Shown here: positions 31,589-43,600 of the stretch, in pieces
Layout of the letters: the number at the start of each line of letters is the position of its first letter
Numbering within the stretch: the first letter of the stretch is position 1
Assembly: GCA_026210745.1 (NCBI GenBank)
Contig: CP110631.1
Span: forward strand, 186,001-250,000
Direction of reading: 5' to 3'
DNA from: Exobasidium rhododendri
Taxonomy: Eukaryota > Basidiomycota > Exobasidiomycetes > Exobasidiales > Exobasidiaceae
DNA: 64,000 nucleotides
Position numbers and translations under genes: made by a program
The notes under the pieces: generated by a model
What the model was told of the DNA's origin: nothing
The model's input: only the letters and a program-made list of their open reading frames with translations
The model's database searches: none

Positions 31589-34500
31589 ATGGCTGCTGAA
31601 AGCGATGACTCTGACAGGTGAGTGTATGCTCTGTAGCGCCGCCCCATATCTTGTGATTTACTGACGAGATAAGAAGGGACACCAGTTTCTCTTCCTGTAT
31701 GGAAAGGTGCGACCAGAGCGAGAGTGCGACCATCTCCCTGCATCACCTCCGACAATGGCTACTCGAAGCCGATCAACGACCTCGTCGAAGTACGCTGTAC
31801 AGCGATCTGAATGATGGCCGTCTATCATCGATGCTGTGGCACCACATGTCATCCGACAAGAAGGCCATCATCGCACAGGCAAAGTCGTGTGTAGAGGTCA
31901 CCCTGGATCTGCTAGAGAAGGCGGCCGCTCTACAGCCAAGCTCCTCGAGCGTTGCAGTGAACAGTCCGCCAGCGGGGAAAAAGGCTAGTACACGAAAGAA
32001 AATCGTCCAGAAGACAGCACCAAACCCCGAGCCAGCATTCCTTTCGACCCTTCTGCGCAAGACCTTTGACCAGATCGAAAGGAAGTCTTCACTGGTCACC
32101 TTGGATGTGCTACAATCTCGCTATGACCTCGGTTATCTGGTTGGGAAAGCACCTAACATATACGACCTTCTCTTCAGATCATCACTGCAGTCACTTGAGA
32201 TCAACAAGCGGGCAAAGTTGGCTCTGAATGTCTTGGAATTTCAAGGGAGGCAATTTGGTATAAATGCGAACGAAGGGGTAGCCACAAGCGAGCAAAACAG
32301 ACGAGCTTGGCTTGATCTGTGGGTCCCATCACTCTTGAATGAGATGGAAGTCGATGAAGCTCGCAAGCTGCATCCTGTGACGTCGTACTACCTTCCGTCG
32401 CTACTGGAGATGGCTCCCTGGTGCCTCGTCTACCTAGTCGACTTGCTCTGCCAATCGACTTCTCCCATGACGCTGCTAGCCGTACTACGCAGCGCAAAGG
32501 AGCTCGATCTGTGCAGGATAGCAGATGCATGCTCCCGGGAAACGGAGGTCCTCCTGGGTAGTGAAATAGAAATACCGACGTTTACTTCGACTAGGGTGCT
32601 CGTCGTTCCTCCTTCCATTCTCGCCGCCTTCCTCACCTCATCTTCAGCACAAGCGCAATCAGCAGCACTTTCGATACTGGTCGGAAGCAAAAGTATAGCA
32701 TCGCCCTTATCCGACGAAGAGGTAAGACTCGCGCAACTCCACATCACCTACAACTTCTCACAAACGAATGCCGATTTGCGCCAGACGACGATGGTCAAGT
32801 TGAATAAATTCCTGTCCCGTCTACGAGCCACATCTCACGCTGCCCACCACACCCTCTCCAAGGCGCGAGAGAGGAACGCAGATGATCTTGCAATGATTGA
32901 GAGTGCATCTGAGGTCGTCGTTCAACGAGCCAAGTCGTTTGCACTGTGGCTGTTCGAAAAGGCGTTTGCGTCTACCCATCCAGGCTCTCCCTATCACCTC
33001 ACTCGAACTGGCATTCACTTCCTGGAGATGCTGCTCGTCTCTGGCCTTGATCCACACTATACAGCGAGCGAGAGAAGGAAGGGCAGAGCACAGGCAACTA
33101 TTCCTCTCGGTCACTCTTGGCCGTTCACTCTGGACTTAGTGTCACCAAGGCTGGTGGATCGATTGCTGGAATGCCACGGAAGCACGTACATCGAGCTACA
33201 AGAGAAGGCGAGGGCAATGCTGCTTTGCCTACCATCACTACTTCCTGCAAGAGATGAACGGCAACTATCGGAAAGGATCCTTCTACATGCCAAGGAGCTA
33301 ATGCTGTCACCACGAGAGTTCCAAAGTGAGGCAGGGGCGTCCCTTTCCGGTCTTTACCTCGACATCTACGTGAAGCGGCTGGGATGGAAGTGGTCACCTA
33401 TATCGAGTCGACGGAGTCTTGAATACGCTGACCGACATCTGCAGTTCATCTCAGATCACCTCTGCTTTCTCGACGACCTTCTTGACATTTCGGCAAAAGA
33501 GACACGAGTGGCGTCTGCTGAAAGTTTCCCTCTACATGGGACTCTGGTCACCCTCCAGCGTCTTTTCACCTCGATTGACTTGGAGCGGGTCCCTGCGGCA
33601 GAATTACGCAGGGTGAAAGAGCAGGCTATCGACCTTATCGATCGGGTCTGGGAAGTGACGCGGGGGATCCTGTGCAATTCAGCTCCAGAGGGATCAACTA
33701 GCCAGGTGTCCGACCATGAAACGGCGAGAGCGTTGGAAGAGTCTAGTCTTGAAGAAGGAGACGACGAAGGTGCAAGCGAGGCCCTCGGTTCTACTCCAAG
33801 GTACCAACTCTTGCTCACATACTCTTGGAGAGGAATGAAGGAGGCATCAGCCTTTCTCGGCGCCATTGTCACAAAGACGCTATCTGCTGGACCAGCCACT
33901 ACCCAAATGCTCTGGTCGAAAGAAGAGCTGCAAGGGGTAGGTCGTCGCTTCAACACTTGGCTGTCGTTGATTCGACATCGAGGAGCATTCAGTACAGTGT
34001 ATCCAGCATACAGTGCCGCTTCTGCTGCCATTGCCAGGAGTCAATGGGAAGAAGTCGATGAGTATTCTTCGAAGTGGCTCTCCACCTTTCTTGATTCGAT
34101 AGCCTCCCCCGAAGCGTCCATCTCGACGACTCGACGAAGTGCGGGAATAGGCTATGCAGTCTTGGCCTTACTGTGCAGCTTGACAGACGACTCCAAGGCT
34201 GTCATTATCAACGACACACTGACCAGGCTCGTCGGCATCGTAGAGACCAGCCCGTCACCCTCCTGTCAAATACACGCCCTTAACATTCTCCGCGTTATCG
34301 TAGCTGATGCAAGCCTGGCCGACTCTTTGGATCAGAAGATCGGCTCCCTTTTCATCCTAGTCATCCCTCGCTTTACCTCGGACTCATGGCACATCCGCAA
34401 CGCCTCTATGATGCTCTTCTCCGAATTGGCTATCCGGGCATTTGGGAAGAATCTGAATCGAGATGATGTGGATGTCAGGGTCAAATACGACTGGCAGGAC

Positions 34501-36598
34501 TTCTTCACCCGCTTCTATGGGTTGGACAGCGTCCTCTACAAGCGACTGCAAGAGCCTACACTCGCTACAGCATCATCAGAGATACACCAGAGCTCTCTGT
34601 TCACTGTGCTGCTCATCATCTCGAGGCTGCAAGTGTTTAACGATGAGCAAATACTCGGAGGTTTGGGCATATCGACGCACACTTTTGCTGCAGTCATCGA
34701 GCAGTGCTTGCAGAGCCCCTTTTGGAAGGTGAGTGATGAGGCGATGTTAGTGGATGGCTTGAGTGAATACTTACGATCGCACCCTTCGCTCAATTGTAGC
34801 TGCGCGAGATTGCTGCGAGTGCGCTGGCCGCTACGACTTCGCCCGTTCAATCATTGACCTATAGTCGAAAGCTGCTCGATGGATGTGTCGTGGGGAACGC
34901 GAATGAGACGCATGGTCGACTCCTGGCAGTTCAGCGCATCCTTCTGAATACTGCTCAGCCTGAAATAGGGCGTCAGGAAGAGTCAGACGCTTTCTTGACA
35001 AAGCTGTCTGGCCTGCTCTCTACTCTGCACTCTATCTGCTCGAGCAAGGGTCAGAGCAGAGCCGCTCAGATCGTCTGTCTCGAGATCTGCATCTCACTGA
35101 AGAGCAGCTTTCCAACGCTTCGACTTGACGAACAATCTGCTTTCTGTCTGCATCTATTGCAGTCCGACGAAGCCGCATCCCCCATCACCACGGCTCTACA
35201 GGCTCAATTGCTGGCAGCATCTACTAACCTCGTCCTCATCGCCAGGGCTGACCTCCTCGGCATGACGATCCAGCACGGCAGCAGATCAGTTCGACGTGAG
35301 GCGGTGAGGTTCATCTTGCAAGCAGACGATAAGACGAAATCCCAATCGCACTACGAAGCCATCCTCGCGCTACTCGTCAACGAGCAGGAGCAGGTGACCA
35401 CTCGAGTAGACGTCGCTCGAATACTGGATCAAATGGCATGTCCGCTGCAAGGGCAGTCCCTTCTTCAAGCATGTCAATCCTTGTCCAGTCTAGCGTTCAA
35501 AAGCTCCAACACAGTCTTTCGCGACCAATGCCTCCCCTGTCTCGCGAGAATGTTGACTGCTGTGAGTTTCTCCTACGAAACATTCTTCCGTACACTCTTG
35601 CTCACCGACCTATTATATTGCAGCTTCACCGAGAGCCAGACGTGTCGAATGAAGGGTCCGTTGATATGCTACAGGCGTGTCTGAGTGCGATCTGCAGCGC
35701 TTCCAAGCCAGAAGAGGTGAGTCTAGCGTGTACTGGAGGACAGCGCTGTGTGCTGAATCATCCTCTGGTCCCACTTTATCAGTCCATCGAATCAAGATTG
35801 GCGGCAGTCCGCGCGGTGAACGGCCTTCGACCTCTTCTGTTCCCCTCCCGACGCACTTCCTTCGACGCAGATCCCTCCACCGCTAACGTGCTCTTTCAAG
35901 GCCGCCTTTCTTTGCTGAAACTGGCGGAAGACGATGACGAGGATGTCCGAATGGAGGCCGCCAACGTTCTGCGGCAGTTGAATGCATCAGGTCAGTACAG
36001 TACTTCCTACTCCAATGCAAGCCTGAAGGAGATTCACGAGAAGGCGAGCACTCTACCTCGTAGCAGCAGTGCAAGTGTCAGGCTACTCTGGGACTGGATG
36101 GGCTCCTTCTATGACGACGTGCAGTCCTCACAGTGGCAGGCGTGGGCGTGGAGCACGTTGATGCTCGGGGATGGACAGACAAAAGAAGAGGACAAGAAGG
36201 TCGACGCTACACTATTCGCTGAAGAGAAACCGAATCAGTACGTCGACGACTTGGAGGAATGGCGAAGATGCTACGAGTATTGTCGAGAGAAGCAAGTGGC
36301 TGCCGGGATGCTTGTGTCAGACGAGGAGGTGGAGAGCGCGCTTCGAAGACTGGCGTCAGAGGCAGAGCTGTTACATGCGAGGGAAAGCAGCAACGGGTGG
36401 GACACGGCCAATGCTGGCAGCAGGGTCGTCACCTCGCCGTACGTGCATCTACAACGACTCTCTTGGTGTCTTGATCTGCTTCTCGATCACCCGGCTGCTC
36501 GTCGAGTACAGGAAGACTGTGTCAACAGGGGAAAGGCCGCACAGAGCGATCTGCATCGACTCCTCGCTTCTCCTGACATCACAAACAGCGAACAGTAG
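31589..36598 (+). CDS. TRM732: Trm732/THADA homologue (DUF2428), tRNA 2'-O-methylation partner
   Basis: Five exons, 31589..31617, 31677..34728, 34800..35561, 35624..35716 and 35783..36598, encode about 1,583 residues. It is an all-helical HEAT/armadillo-like protein. The DUF2428 centre is seen as STTRRSAGIGYAVLALLCS and TSDSWHIRNASMMLFSELA, followed by QSPFWK-LREIAASALA across the second intron. In yeast, Trm732 binds Trm7 to direct 2'-O-methylation of residue 32 in the anticodon loop of several tRNAs. The human homologue is THADA. The length fits fungal Trm732 proteins. The first exon (29 nt, MAAESDDSD) is my preferred start because it gives a clean GTGAGT intron in frame; the alternative is the in-exon ATG at 31699. 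Late exon joins restore HRE and SIESRLAAVRAVNGLRPLLF. Confidence 0.88.
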
Positions 36599-36973
36599 TG
36601 GGGTCACATTCAGCGTTCATTGATTGTAAGAAGATAGTCCAAACGCCTTGCGCAATGGCATCGTCTGATACAGAAAATGGTTCCCTCATTGCGTCGGACA
36701 AGCGTTGACGGAGAAGCCAGAAGAGTTGGGATCGATCACCTTGATCTCCACGTCCACCTCTATGAGAGACTTCTTTGTCGTGCTGAAGGGGGGACAGCAA
36801 AGAGGTAGTGGTCAGTACCGTGTGATATGGAAAGTTTCACTCACTCATCCGTCCACTTGCATTGACAATCTGTCCTTTACTCGGACGACGCCCTCACTGA
36901 CCGGAAAGGAGTGTAAGAGAGGGTGAGAGGTTTAAGCATGGTCTTGTACTTCTGCAGGTACTCGGTATCATGC
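36599..36973. other. Spacer between convergent genes; possible stray coding piece
   Basis: Nothing annotated with confidence. On the minus strand, 36782..36686 is open after a good acceptor (ccccttcag) and encodes a beta-rich stretch (TTKKSLIEVDVEIKVIDP...) ending in a stop. It may be a terminal exon that I could not join, or chance. Confidence 0.35.
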
Positions 36974-38053
36974 TCACTCTTCCGATTTGCGCAGATCGTG
37001 AATAATTTTGAACAACTTCGAAGCGGGCGGCTCATTGTCACCATAGTAGACCACGGTGATGAGCACATTGGCTCGATCAGAGATACGAATGACCTGAAGG
37101 TATTGCTTGACGATTGCGGCAACGTTGTCGCTCCAATCGACGATAAAGCACAAGGATCGTAAAGCAGGGAAGCCGAGGATGACAGTTGTGCTTTTGAAGA
37201 ATTTAGCTGCAGACGACTTCTGCGTCATGATTTCCAAGACAGTACAACGAGGAAAGACGACCGGCTGACGCTGCACTCGATAGTCGTCAGATCGTTCAAA
37301 GAGCTTTCCAAGCGTCCAGTCTGGCGAGTATCCTTTCAGGTAAATCTCTGTCCACTCGACAAGCTCCTTTTGTGTTATCGTGCCATTCTCAATGCAAAAC
37401 AAGCGCTCCACAGAAGACAAGAAGGCGTCCTGTAGAGGAGGAGCAGGACCTCCCGAAAAGTGCTTGTTCTTCATACGAGTGGGATTGTCTCTTTTACCAG
37501 CCAGATGGCGAAGATAGGGCAGTCGAAAGTGAAGATCCATGCGCAAGAGAAAGTCACCGATTTTTAAGCTCTTGATTTTCAAGTTGCAACCTACAATCGC
37601 TTCCAGCGGTCTCTCTACGTCAGTCATGCGCTTCGTAGCTTCGTCTTCGAACCAGCTTGCGGATCCAGCATTAGCATTGGCCAACGTCATGTCGATAGAC
37701 AATTGAGGAAGAGGTTGCTCTAGCTTTGTCTTGATGACGTATCGCTCAAAGTCTTCGAGCTGCGACCAAGGAATTGAACCCAGATCGGTCGTACGACTGA
37801 AGTGGGTGAGCATCTCTTTGCTGTGCTCCTGGCAGACCGATGCTGCCAACAGCGTTTCATAGGGACCGATCTGGGCCAATTGGACAAGTACGGTGTGCAC
37901 CAATTCGCTGGGAAAGTTGGAGGGTACATGATCGATGTCGATGCTGATGATGGGAGGATCGACAGGTGCAGAAAAGCTACAGGGCTGCTGTCGACCAAAC
38001 CTTGCATTCATGAAAATTCTTTCCACTTGTCGAAGCGCTTCGCGTTCGTTCAT
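36974..38053 (-). CDS. F-box-like protein, paralogue of the 38826 gene
   Basis: A single exon of about 359 residues from the ATG at 38053. Near residue 50 is an F-box-like helical block, FPSELVHTVLVQLAQIGPYE followed by TLLAASVCQEHSKEM, of the P-x-E-(hydrophobic)-x3-I/VL type. The rest is a divergent repeat-like region with alternating hydrophobic strands (RLPYLRHLAG, FPALRSLCFIVDW, ANVLITVVYY), as in fungal F-box/LRR-like proteins. Such proteins may recruit substrates to SCF ubiquitin ligases. The same block order occurs in the neighbouring gene at 38826, and both end with a matching segment (IRISDRANVLITV versus IEIPDNTKVIIVL). The open frame extends upstream to 38182, but only from a GTG, and that part would encode a hydrophobic run I consider untranslated. 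Confidence 0.7.
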   Translation of the reverse strand: MNEREALRQVERIFMNARFGRQQPCSFSAPVDPPIISIDIDHVPSNFPSELVHTVLVQLAQIGPYETLLAASVCQEHSKEMLTHFSRTTDLGSIPWSQLEDFERYVIKTKLEQPLPQLSIDMTLANANAGSASWFEDEATKRMTDVERPLEAIVGCNLKIKSLKIGDFLLRMDLHFRLPYLRHLAGKRDNPTRMKNKHFSGGPAPPLQDAFLSSVERLFCIENGTITQKELVEWTEIYLKGYSPDWTLGKLFERSDDYRVQRQPVVFPRCTVLEIMTQKSSAAKFFKSTTVILGFPALRSLCFIVDWSDNVAAIVKQYLQVIRISDRANVLITVVYYGDNEPPASKLFKIIHDLRKSEE

Positions 38054-38825
38054 GGTGACGAGATTCAGGAGCACGATGCAAGGGTAAATGAGGGGACGAA
38101 GAAGGAAAAAGAGTAGAAAAGATGCGAGGGAGCTGTCTAGAGCGGCGGCGGCGCGACCTTTCTCTTCAACCTTTCTTCTCACAGACGGTCTCGAGATGGG
38201 AAAGCGAGAAACAGGAACGGAATACGGGGTAACTTTGACGGCCCCGTTACTATCACAGATCTAATCGCTGCCGTGAACTTTACTTGCGCGGAGAGGGCGT
38301 TGCAGCCGTGCATGTATTGCTCTCAATTTGCGCCTGTTAAGTGCTCCGACGGCGAGTGCTTCGAAGCGGTCTCATACAAATATCCTTCCTGACACTGTAA
38401 TCTACAGCACGGCCGTCTCGCCGAGTGCAATGTGTCATACGTCATCATGGTCGAGAGGGAAGGGAAGTTTTTGGAGCATCATGATTGTTTCTACGGAGTT
38501 TATCCCTGTTCTTTCGATTGTTCATCCGTCTATCGTACTCTTCGTCCAAATATGCGCGGGCCTCGGCGCTGTTACTACAAGAAGGGCGCGCAGGAAGTCA
38601 ATGACCATGCATCACTCAAGGGAAGGGGGACAAAGAGAGAAAGGATGTTTCTTCAAAACGACTCACCAAGTTTTTTCTGTTTGCCATGCAAGTGAAATCG
38701 CTACAAGATTGCGGTGTTGACGTTTAGAAAATGCGGATCTGCATTGGTTCATGTGTATGTCGATGAAAAAAAATCGATTTTCAATCGCAGTCATGTGAAA
38801 CGCTTGCAACAGTATCTTTGCTGAC
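38054..38825. other. Intergenic between two F-box-like genes
   Basis: No gene seen. Promoter of the 36974-38053 gene and 3' end of the next one. Confidence 0.5.
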
Positions 38826-39731
38826 TTACCGTAATGCCTTTTGAATGAAACCTATCAAGTACATAGTAAGACGCTCATCTACATCTTTGTTGTAGCGCAG
38901 AACAATAATAACCTTTGTGTTGTCTGGAATTTCGATGCGCTTGATATAATCGAGCACGTCCATTGCATGTACCGCTTTGTGATAGATCTCAAAGTAGATT
39001 GTTTCCAGCATGGGAAACTTCAATAGAATCCTCGAAATTATGTCGTTTCGTCCTGCACAGTAACACTTTGCGAGCCATAGCGTCTTGCAAGTCGGAAAGA
39101 CGTTGATGTTATTGCTTCTCACATCCAGCTCCAACCTCTTGATCTCCTTTTTCATTTTCTTGAAGCCGTTCTCCCTGCACTTGTGATCAATTTGCCGATC
39201 TGCTGGATGCTCAAAGCATGCCAGATGCTTAACAGAGGAGACAAATTCGTCATGAAGTAGGGCATGTCCGCTCTGCAAGTTCAGCACAGAGAGAAGATTG
39301 AACACGCGCAGACTGATGGCCTGCAATTTGCAATGCATGAGCGCAAAAGCGCATGTTCTTTCCTCAGGATTTTCGTCGCCATAGCAACCGTAGTAGTGGT
39401 CCATTTCCATATCCAGATCGATTGTCAGTTGGACGAACGGCCTTGTCATCTTTGCACTCTCTAGATCCAATTCAAAAACTTCGAGACATGTAAAGTCGAT
39501 GGTCGTGTTGGCGAACGAATGACTGTACATTTCATTTCGCAAGGTCTTACATACCAACGAAGCTGTCATTGCCTCCTTCGTATCATGCCTGGCTAGCTCC
39601 AGTAGGATCAAGCGCACTATTTCCAAAGGTAGTTGTGGTGAAAGTCTCGTCTTCTTGATTATTGGTGCGTCGTCATCATCCTCGATACTGTCGACGTTAT
39701 GAACTTCCTCTATGCGCGCATGCGACTCCAT
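38826..39731 (-). CDS. F-box-like protein, paralogue of the 36974 gene
   Basis: A single exon of 301 residues starting MESHARIEEVHN. An acidic N-terminus (DSIEDDDDAP) and a basic link (KKTRLS) lead into the F-box-like helix block LPLEIVRLILLELARHDTKE and AMTASLVCKTLRNEM (residues ~34-68). After that comes a loosely repeated region with Leu/Ile strands (ISLRVFNLLSVLNLQSG, FPMLETIYFEIYH). It shares order and motifs with the gene at 36974 on the same strand, indicating a tandem duplication followed by strong divergence. Function is likely substrate recognition in ubiquitylation; the targets are unknown. Base composition is more A/T-rich than neighbouring genes, a possible sign of relaxed selection. 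Confidence 0.68.
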   Translation of the reverse strand: MESHARIEEVHNVDSIEDDDDAPIIKKTRLSPQLPLEIVRLILLELARHDTKEAMTASLVCKTLRNEMYSHSFANTTIDFTCLEVFELDLESAKMTRPFVQLTIDLDMEMDHYYGCYGDENPEERTCAFALMHCKLQAISLRVFNLLSVLNLQSGHALLHDEFVSSVKHLACFEHPADRQIDHKCRENGFKKMKKEIKRLELDVRSNNINVFPTCKTLWLAKCYCAGRNDIISRILLKFPMLETIYFEIYHKAVHAMDVLDYIKRIEIPDNTKVIIVLRYNKDVDERLTMYLIGFIQKALR

Positions 39732-40648
39732 GGAGGATGAAGTGTGCTAAATGTACCAAGTCTGTTCCTACCGGTAATGCTACTTCTCGTATTCTGTGAG
39801 AGTGTGAGAGATTTTGAAAACAAGAGGAGAGAGGCACGAGCGGAGGGACAACTTCCTCTTGTCACGACAAAGGGAGGAAAAAAAATAGTCAGCGCGATTG
39901 CGGTCGGACCCCTTGTGATTCATTGTCCGCACTTTCACTGTACATCAGTATACTTGATCCATGCTGTGCTGTATACCACATTCGATAGCAAGTCGGCCGA
40001 TCATCACATGGTGTCGACCTGCGTAAAGTATCCTTGATGAACAGGAGGAGAATATTCTTCTTTTTTGATGAGGTGGTAAATGGACCTCTTTTGAAGAGTG
40101 GCTTGACATCATCACCATGCGGCATGCAACATCATTGACGGATAAGAAGATCGCTCGACACCGTGCCACTCCACGTCATGTTGCACAGCACAGTAAGTAA
40201 TGTATAGAAATCATTCTGCACTTCCTAGCATCATGGTCGCTCGTCGACTATCCAAGGACGTAGCTCAACGAGATCGCCACCTCTCATTTTCTCCTGCGAG
40301 GTTTGAGAGGTGCAATTGTTTGTATCAACTCTTTCCTTTTAGCATTGTTGTAATTCGTCGATGATTCAAAGTAAGAGAAGTACTTTATAAATACAAAGCA
40401 ATGGCGTCGTCGCGTGTGCATTGAGGAAGATCTAGGCAGAAGTAGGAACCCGTGGATCAAGCGATTTGTAGCATGACAGTCAGACTAAGGCGTGGGCAGT
40501 GCTTAGATTTATTCCTGTTTCAACCCAGTACACACACACACACATCTCTTTAATGTTCACACAACAAGAAGGATCTATCAACGCAAAATCTATTACTGCT
40601 GGCATTGACACTGACATACTTTAGACTATCTATCTATGACTCTCTTCT
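39732..40648. other. Intergenic, no gene seen
   Basis: A 0.9-kb spacer between the F-box-like promoter and the 3' end of the NRPS-like gene. A short CA run lies at 40533-40545. Open frames on both strands are short and featureless. Confidence 0.5.
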
Positions 40649-43600
40649 CTAGATTGGCTCGTCTCGAGGCTCAATCAGGACCTCGTTCACCGCTACATGA
40701 TCCGGCTGCTTGAGTGCATAAATGATGGACGAGGCGACGTCTTCTGGATCGAGGACCTTTGCACCCGTGGGTTCTCCGTACTGTTTGAGTGCTTCCTGGT
40801 CTGTTGACATGCCCAGTAGGTCAGTGGCTGTATTGCCCGGCTGCACACTGGTCACTCGGAGCCCCTTGCCAGCCGTCTCTACTCGCAGTGCTTGCAGTGT
40901 CGCCTCGACGAAGAACTTGCTGGCAGAGTACACACCCAGACCGGGGAACACCTTGCGGCCTGCATCGGATGAGATGGCGACAATGTGACCTTTGCCCCTC
41001 GACAGCATCGATGGGACCGTCGAAGAAAGACAATGAAGGAGTCCCTTGCAATTTACGTCCACCGTCTGCTCCCATTGCTCCGTCTTCGCGTTGGCCATCA
41101 TAGTAAAGTACATGACGCCCGCACACGAAATGAAGATGTCCACAGGGCCAAGCTCCTTCTCCGCCGTCTGAACAAGAGACTCGACCTGACTGCGATCAGT
41201 CACATCAGTCTGTTTGATGATCACCTTGCCTTGTCGCACGACCAGTCTGCGCTTGACCTGTTCGAGTGTCTCTGTCCTTCGAGCAGCTAGCGCAATATGA
41301 CAGCCCTCCCTCGCCAGTGCCACTGCTACTGCCGCTCCAATACCCGAGGAAGCACCCGTGATGATGGCCACCTTGCCCGTCAGGATACTCTTGCGGAACG
41401 TGAACGCAGATCCACCCAGAGCGTACTGCTGATTGGGCGGCTTGGACAGCCATCCACGCCCGAACCAATGACGAGCGTACGTCTCCATCAAGACTTTGTC
41501 CACCTTTGGCCTCTCCACGATCGCACGGAATGGTCTCGTCTGGGCGTTGTTGAGGACGACAATATCCCGCAGGAATTCAACGCTGGGCATCCCGCTTCGA
41601 AGAATGTCAACAGTAAAGGCACCGTCACCGCCCTTTGCACCACCTCGCTTCTCCGTCCAGAGCGTCACCCAGTCGTCCCAGCTCAGCCTCTCGGTGTGGT
41701 AGCCGAGCCTATTCAGATCATCAAAGACGATTCGCGTGTCGACAGGGTCAGGGTCACCAAGGTGGAAGACGAGCTGCTTGGCGTGGGTCTGATTGGCGAG
41801 ATGGACAATCGCTTTACTGACAAAGTCCACCGGCGTCATTTCTGCTCGCCATCCTTCCACGTCGGGCGCATAGCCGAGGTTGATCGACTCGACAAACAGG
41901 GCAGTCAAGAGATCCCACGCATTGGCTGAGCCTGTCGCACTGTGTCCACTGATCGTTCCTGCTCGTAGAATGCGAACAGGCAGACCACGTCGACCTGCCT
42001 CCAGCACCAACTGCTCTGCCACCCACTTCGTTTGACCGTACCCATCTAGCAGCTTCTCTGTCACTGCATCCACATACAGCATCGAGTCCTCTGGCCACCC
42101 GTTGCCTGAAGCCGAGGGTGGCAGCACCCCATTCGTCGAGACGTACTGCAGAGTAGCGCCTCCCAGACAGGCCAATCGAAGGATCTCTCGAGTGCCGCCC
42201 ACGTTTGAGCTTCGTAGTGCCGCATAAGGATAGACTAAGTTGACAGTGGCAGCAGCGTGGATGATGACATGGATACGACCGGCAAGCTCAGCAAAGGCAG
42301 GAGGCGACAGACCGAATCGCTTTCGAGACAAGTCACCGGGCAAGATTTCGATCCTCTCCATGATCGAGTCGCTCCAGAGCCCTAATTCTATCAAGTTTTT
42401 GCGCAGTCGTGAGATTCCAGCAGGCACGTCTTCTTCGGAGGGATTGTTGAATCGCACAAGGCAAACGATCTGTGCAGACGTGTTCTCCAGCAGATCGTGG
42501 AGCAAGAATGCACCCAAGAATCCAGTCGCACCGGTGAGGAAGATGGTCTTGGCATCCTTGACGGAGCAGATCGTCGTCTTTGTCGGTCGAATGTCGGCAT
42601 CCAGATTCGAGTCAGCGCGAAGAGTGGCCGGTAAGTCAGCCTGCACAGCCGCAATCTGGCCATCCCGCACTGCACGAACAGTCTGCAGATGACCGTTCAA
42701 GGTGGTAGGATCAGCCAATCTAGCGACCGGGATCCTGAACCCAAAGCTCCTCGACATTCTCGACGCAAGATCAGCCAGGGAAAGGGAGTGGCCTCCGAGA
42801 TCGAAGAAGCTGTGCTCTGGCATGATCTTGTTCGCTGCAATCTTGAGCGTCGCTGACCAAACTTCCGCCACCGCCTCCAAGTCGATGGAATCTTGAGCGA
42901 CCACTTTGCCGTTGCTCGGTGAGGGTGTCGCACTAGGAGGTGGTGGGAGTCGCTTCAGTTCTGCCTTTCCAGACACCTCGTTTGTTGGTAGTTTGTCCAT
43001 CTGGACCCACAAAGCTGGCACCATGTAATGCGCGAGGAAGGGGGAAAGGGCCTTTCTAGCGGATGGACTATGACCTGAGTCTTCTACTTCCACCAAGGGT
43101 CGATCTGATGAGGTATTCTTGTCGTCCGAAATGATGTAGGCCACCAACTGTCGATCAAGACCTTCCCCAAATGCCACGACAGCACACTGCTTGACGGCCA
43201 AGTGTCCCACGATGGCGTTCTCCACCTTTGCAGGAACGACAGAGTATCCACGTAGCTTGATCATGGCACCGACTCGACCGGTGATCTCAAGGTGACCATT
43301 CGAAAGCATCCTAGCCAAGTCGCCAGTCCGGTACATTCGAGCTCCAGGAGTAGAGTCAAACTGATCGGGCAAGAAAGCTTGCGCAGTAGTCTCCTTACGA
43401 TTGAGGTACCCTCGAGCCAGAAGAGATCCACCAACCCAAAGTTCTCCACTGACTTCCACATCCACCTTTTGGCCACTCTCGTTGAGAATGTAGATATGTC
43501 TTGGGTCGAGAGGTGCGCCGACAGGACAGTATGTCGCCTCCGTGTCCAGCATCGCTCCAATATCACCACAGGCTACCTCGTGTGTTTCGCAGGCACTGTA

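Noticed and set aside
41297-41929. 210-codon open frame antisense to the NRPS-like gene
   Set aside because: Shadow of the A-T-R-SDR gene; no family resemblance.
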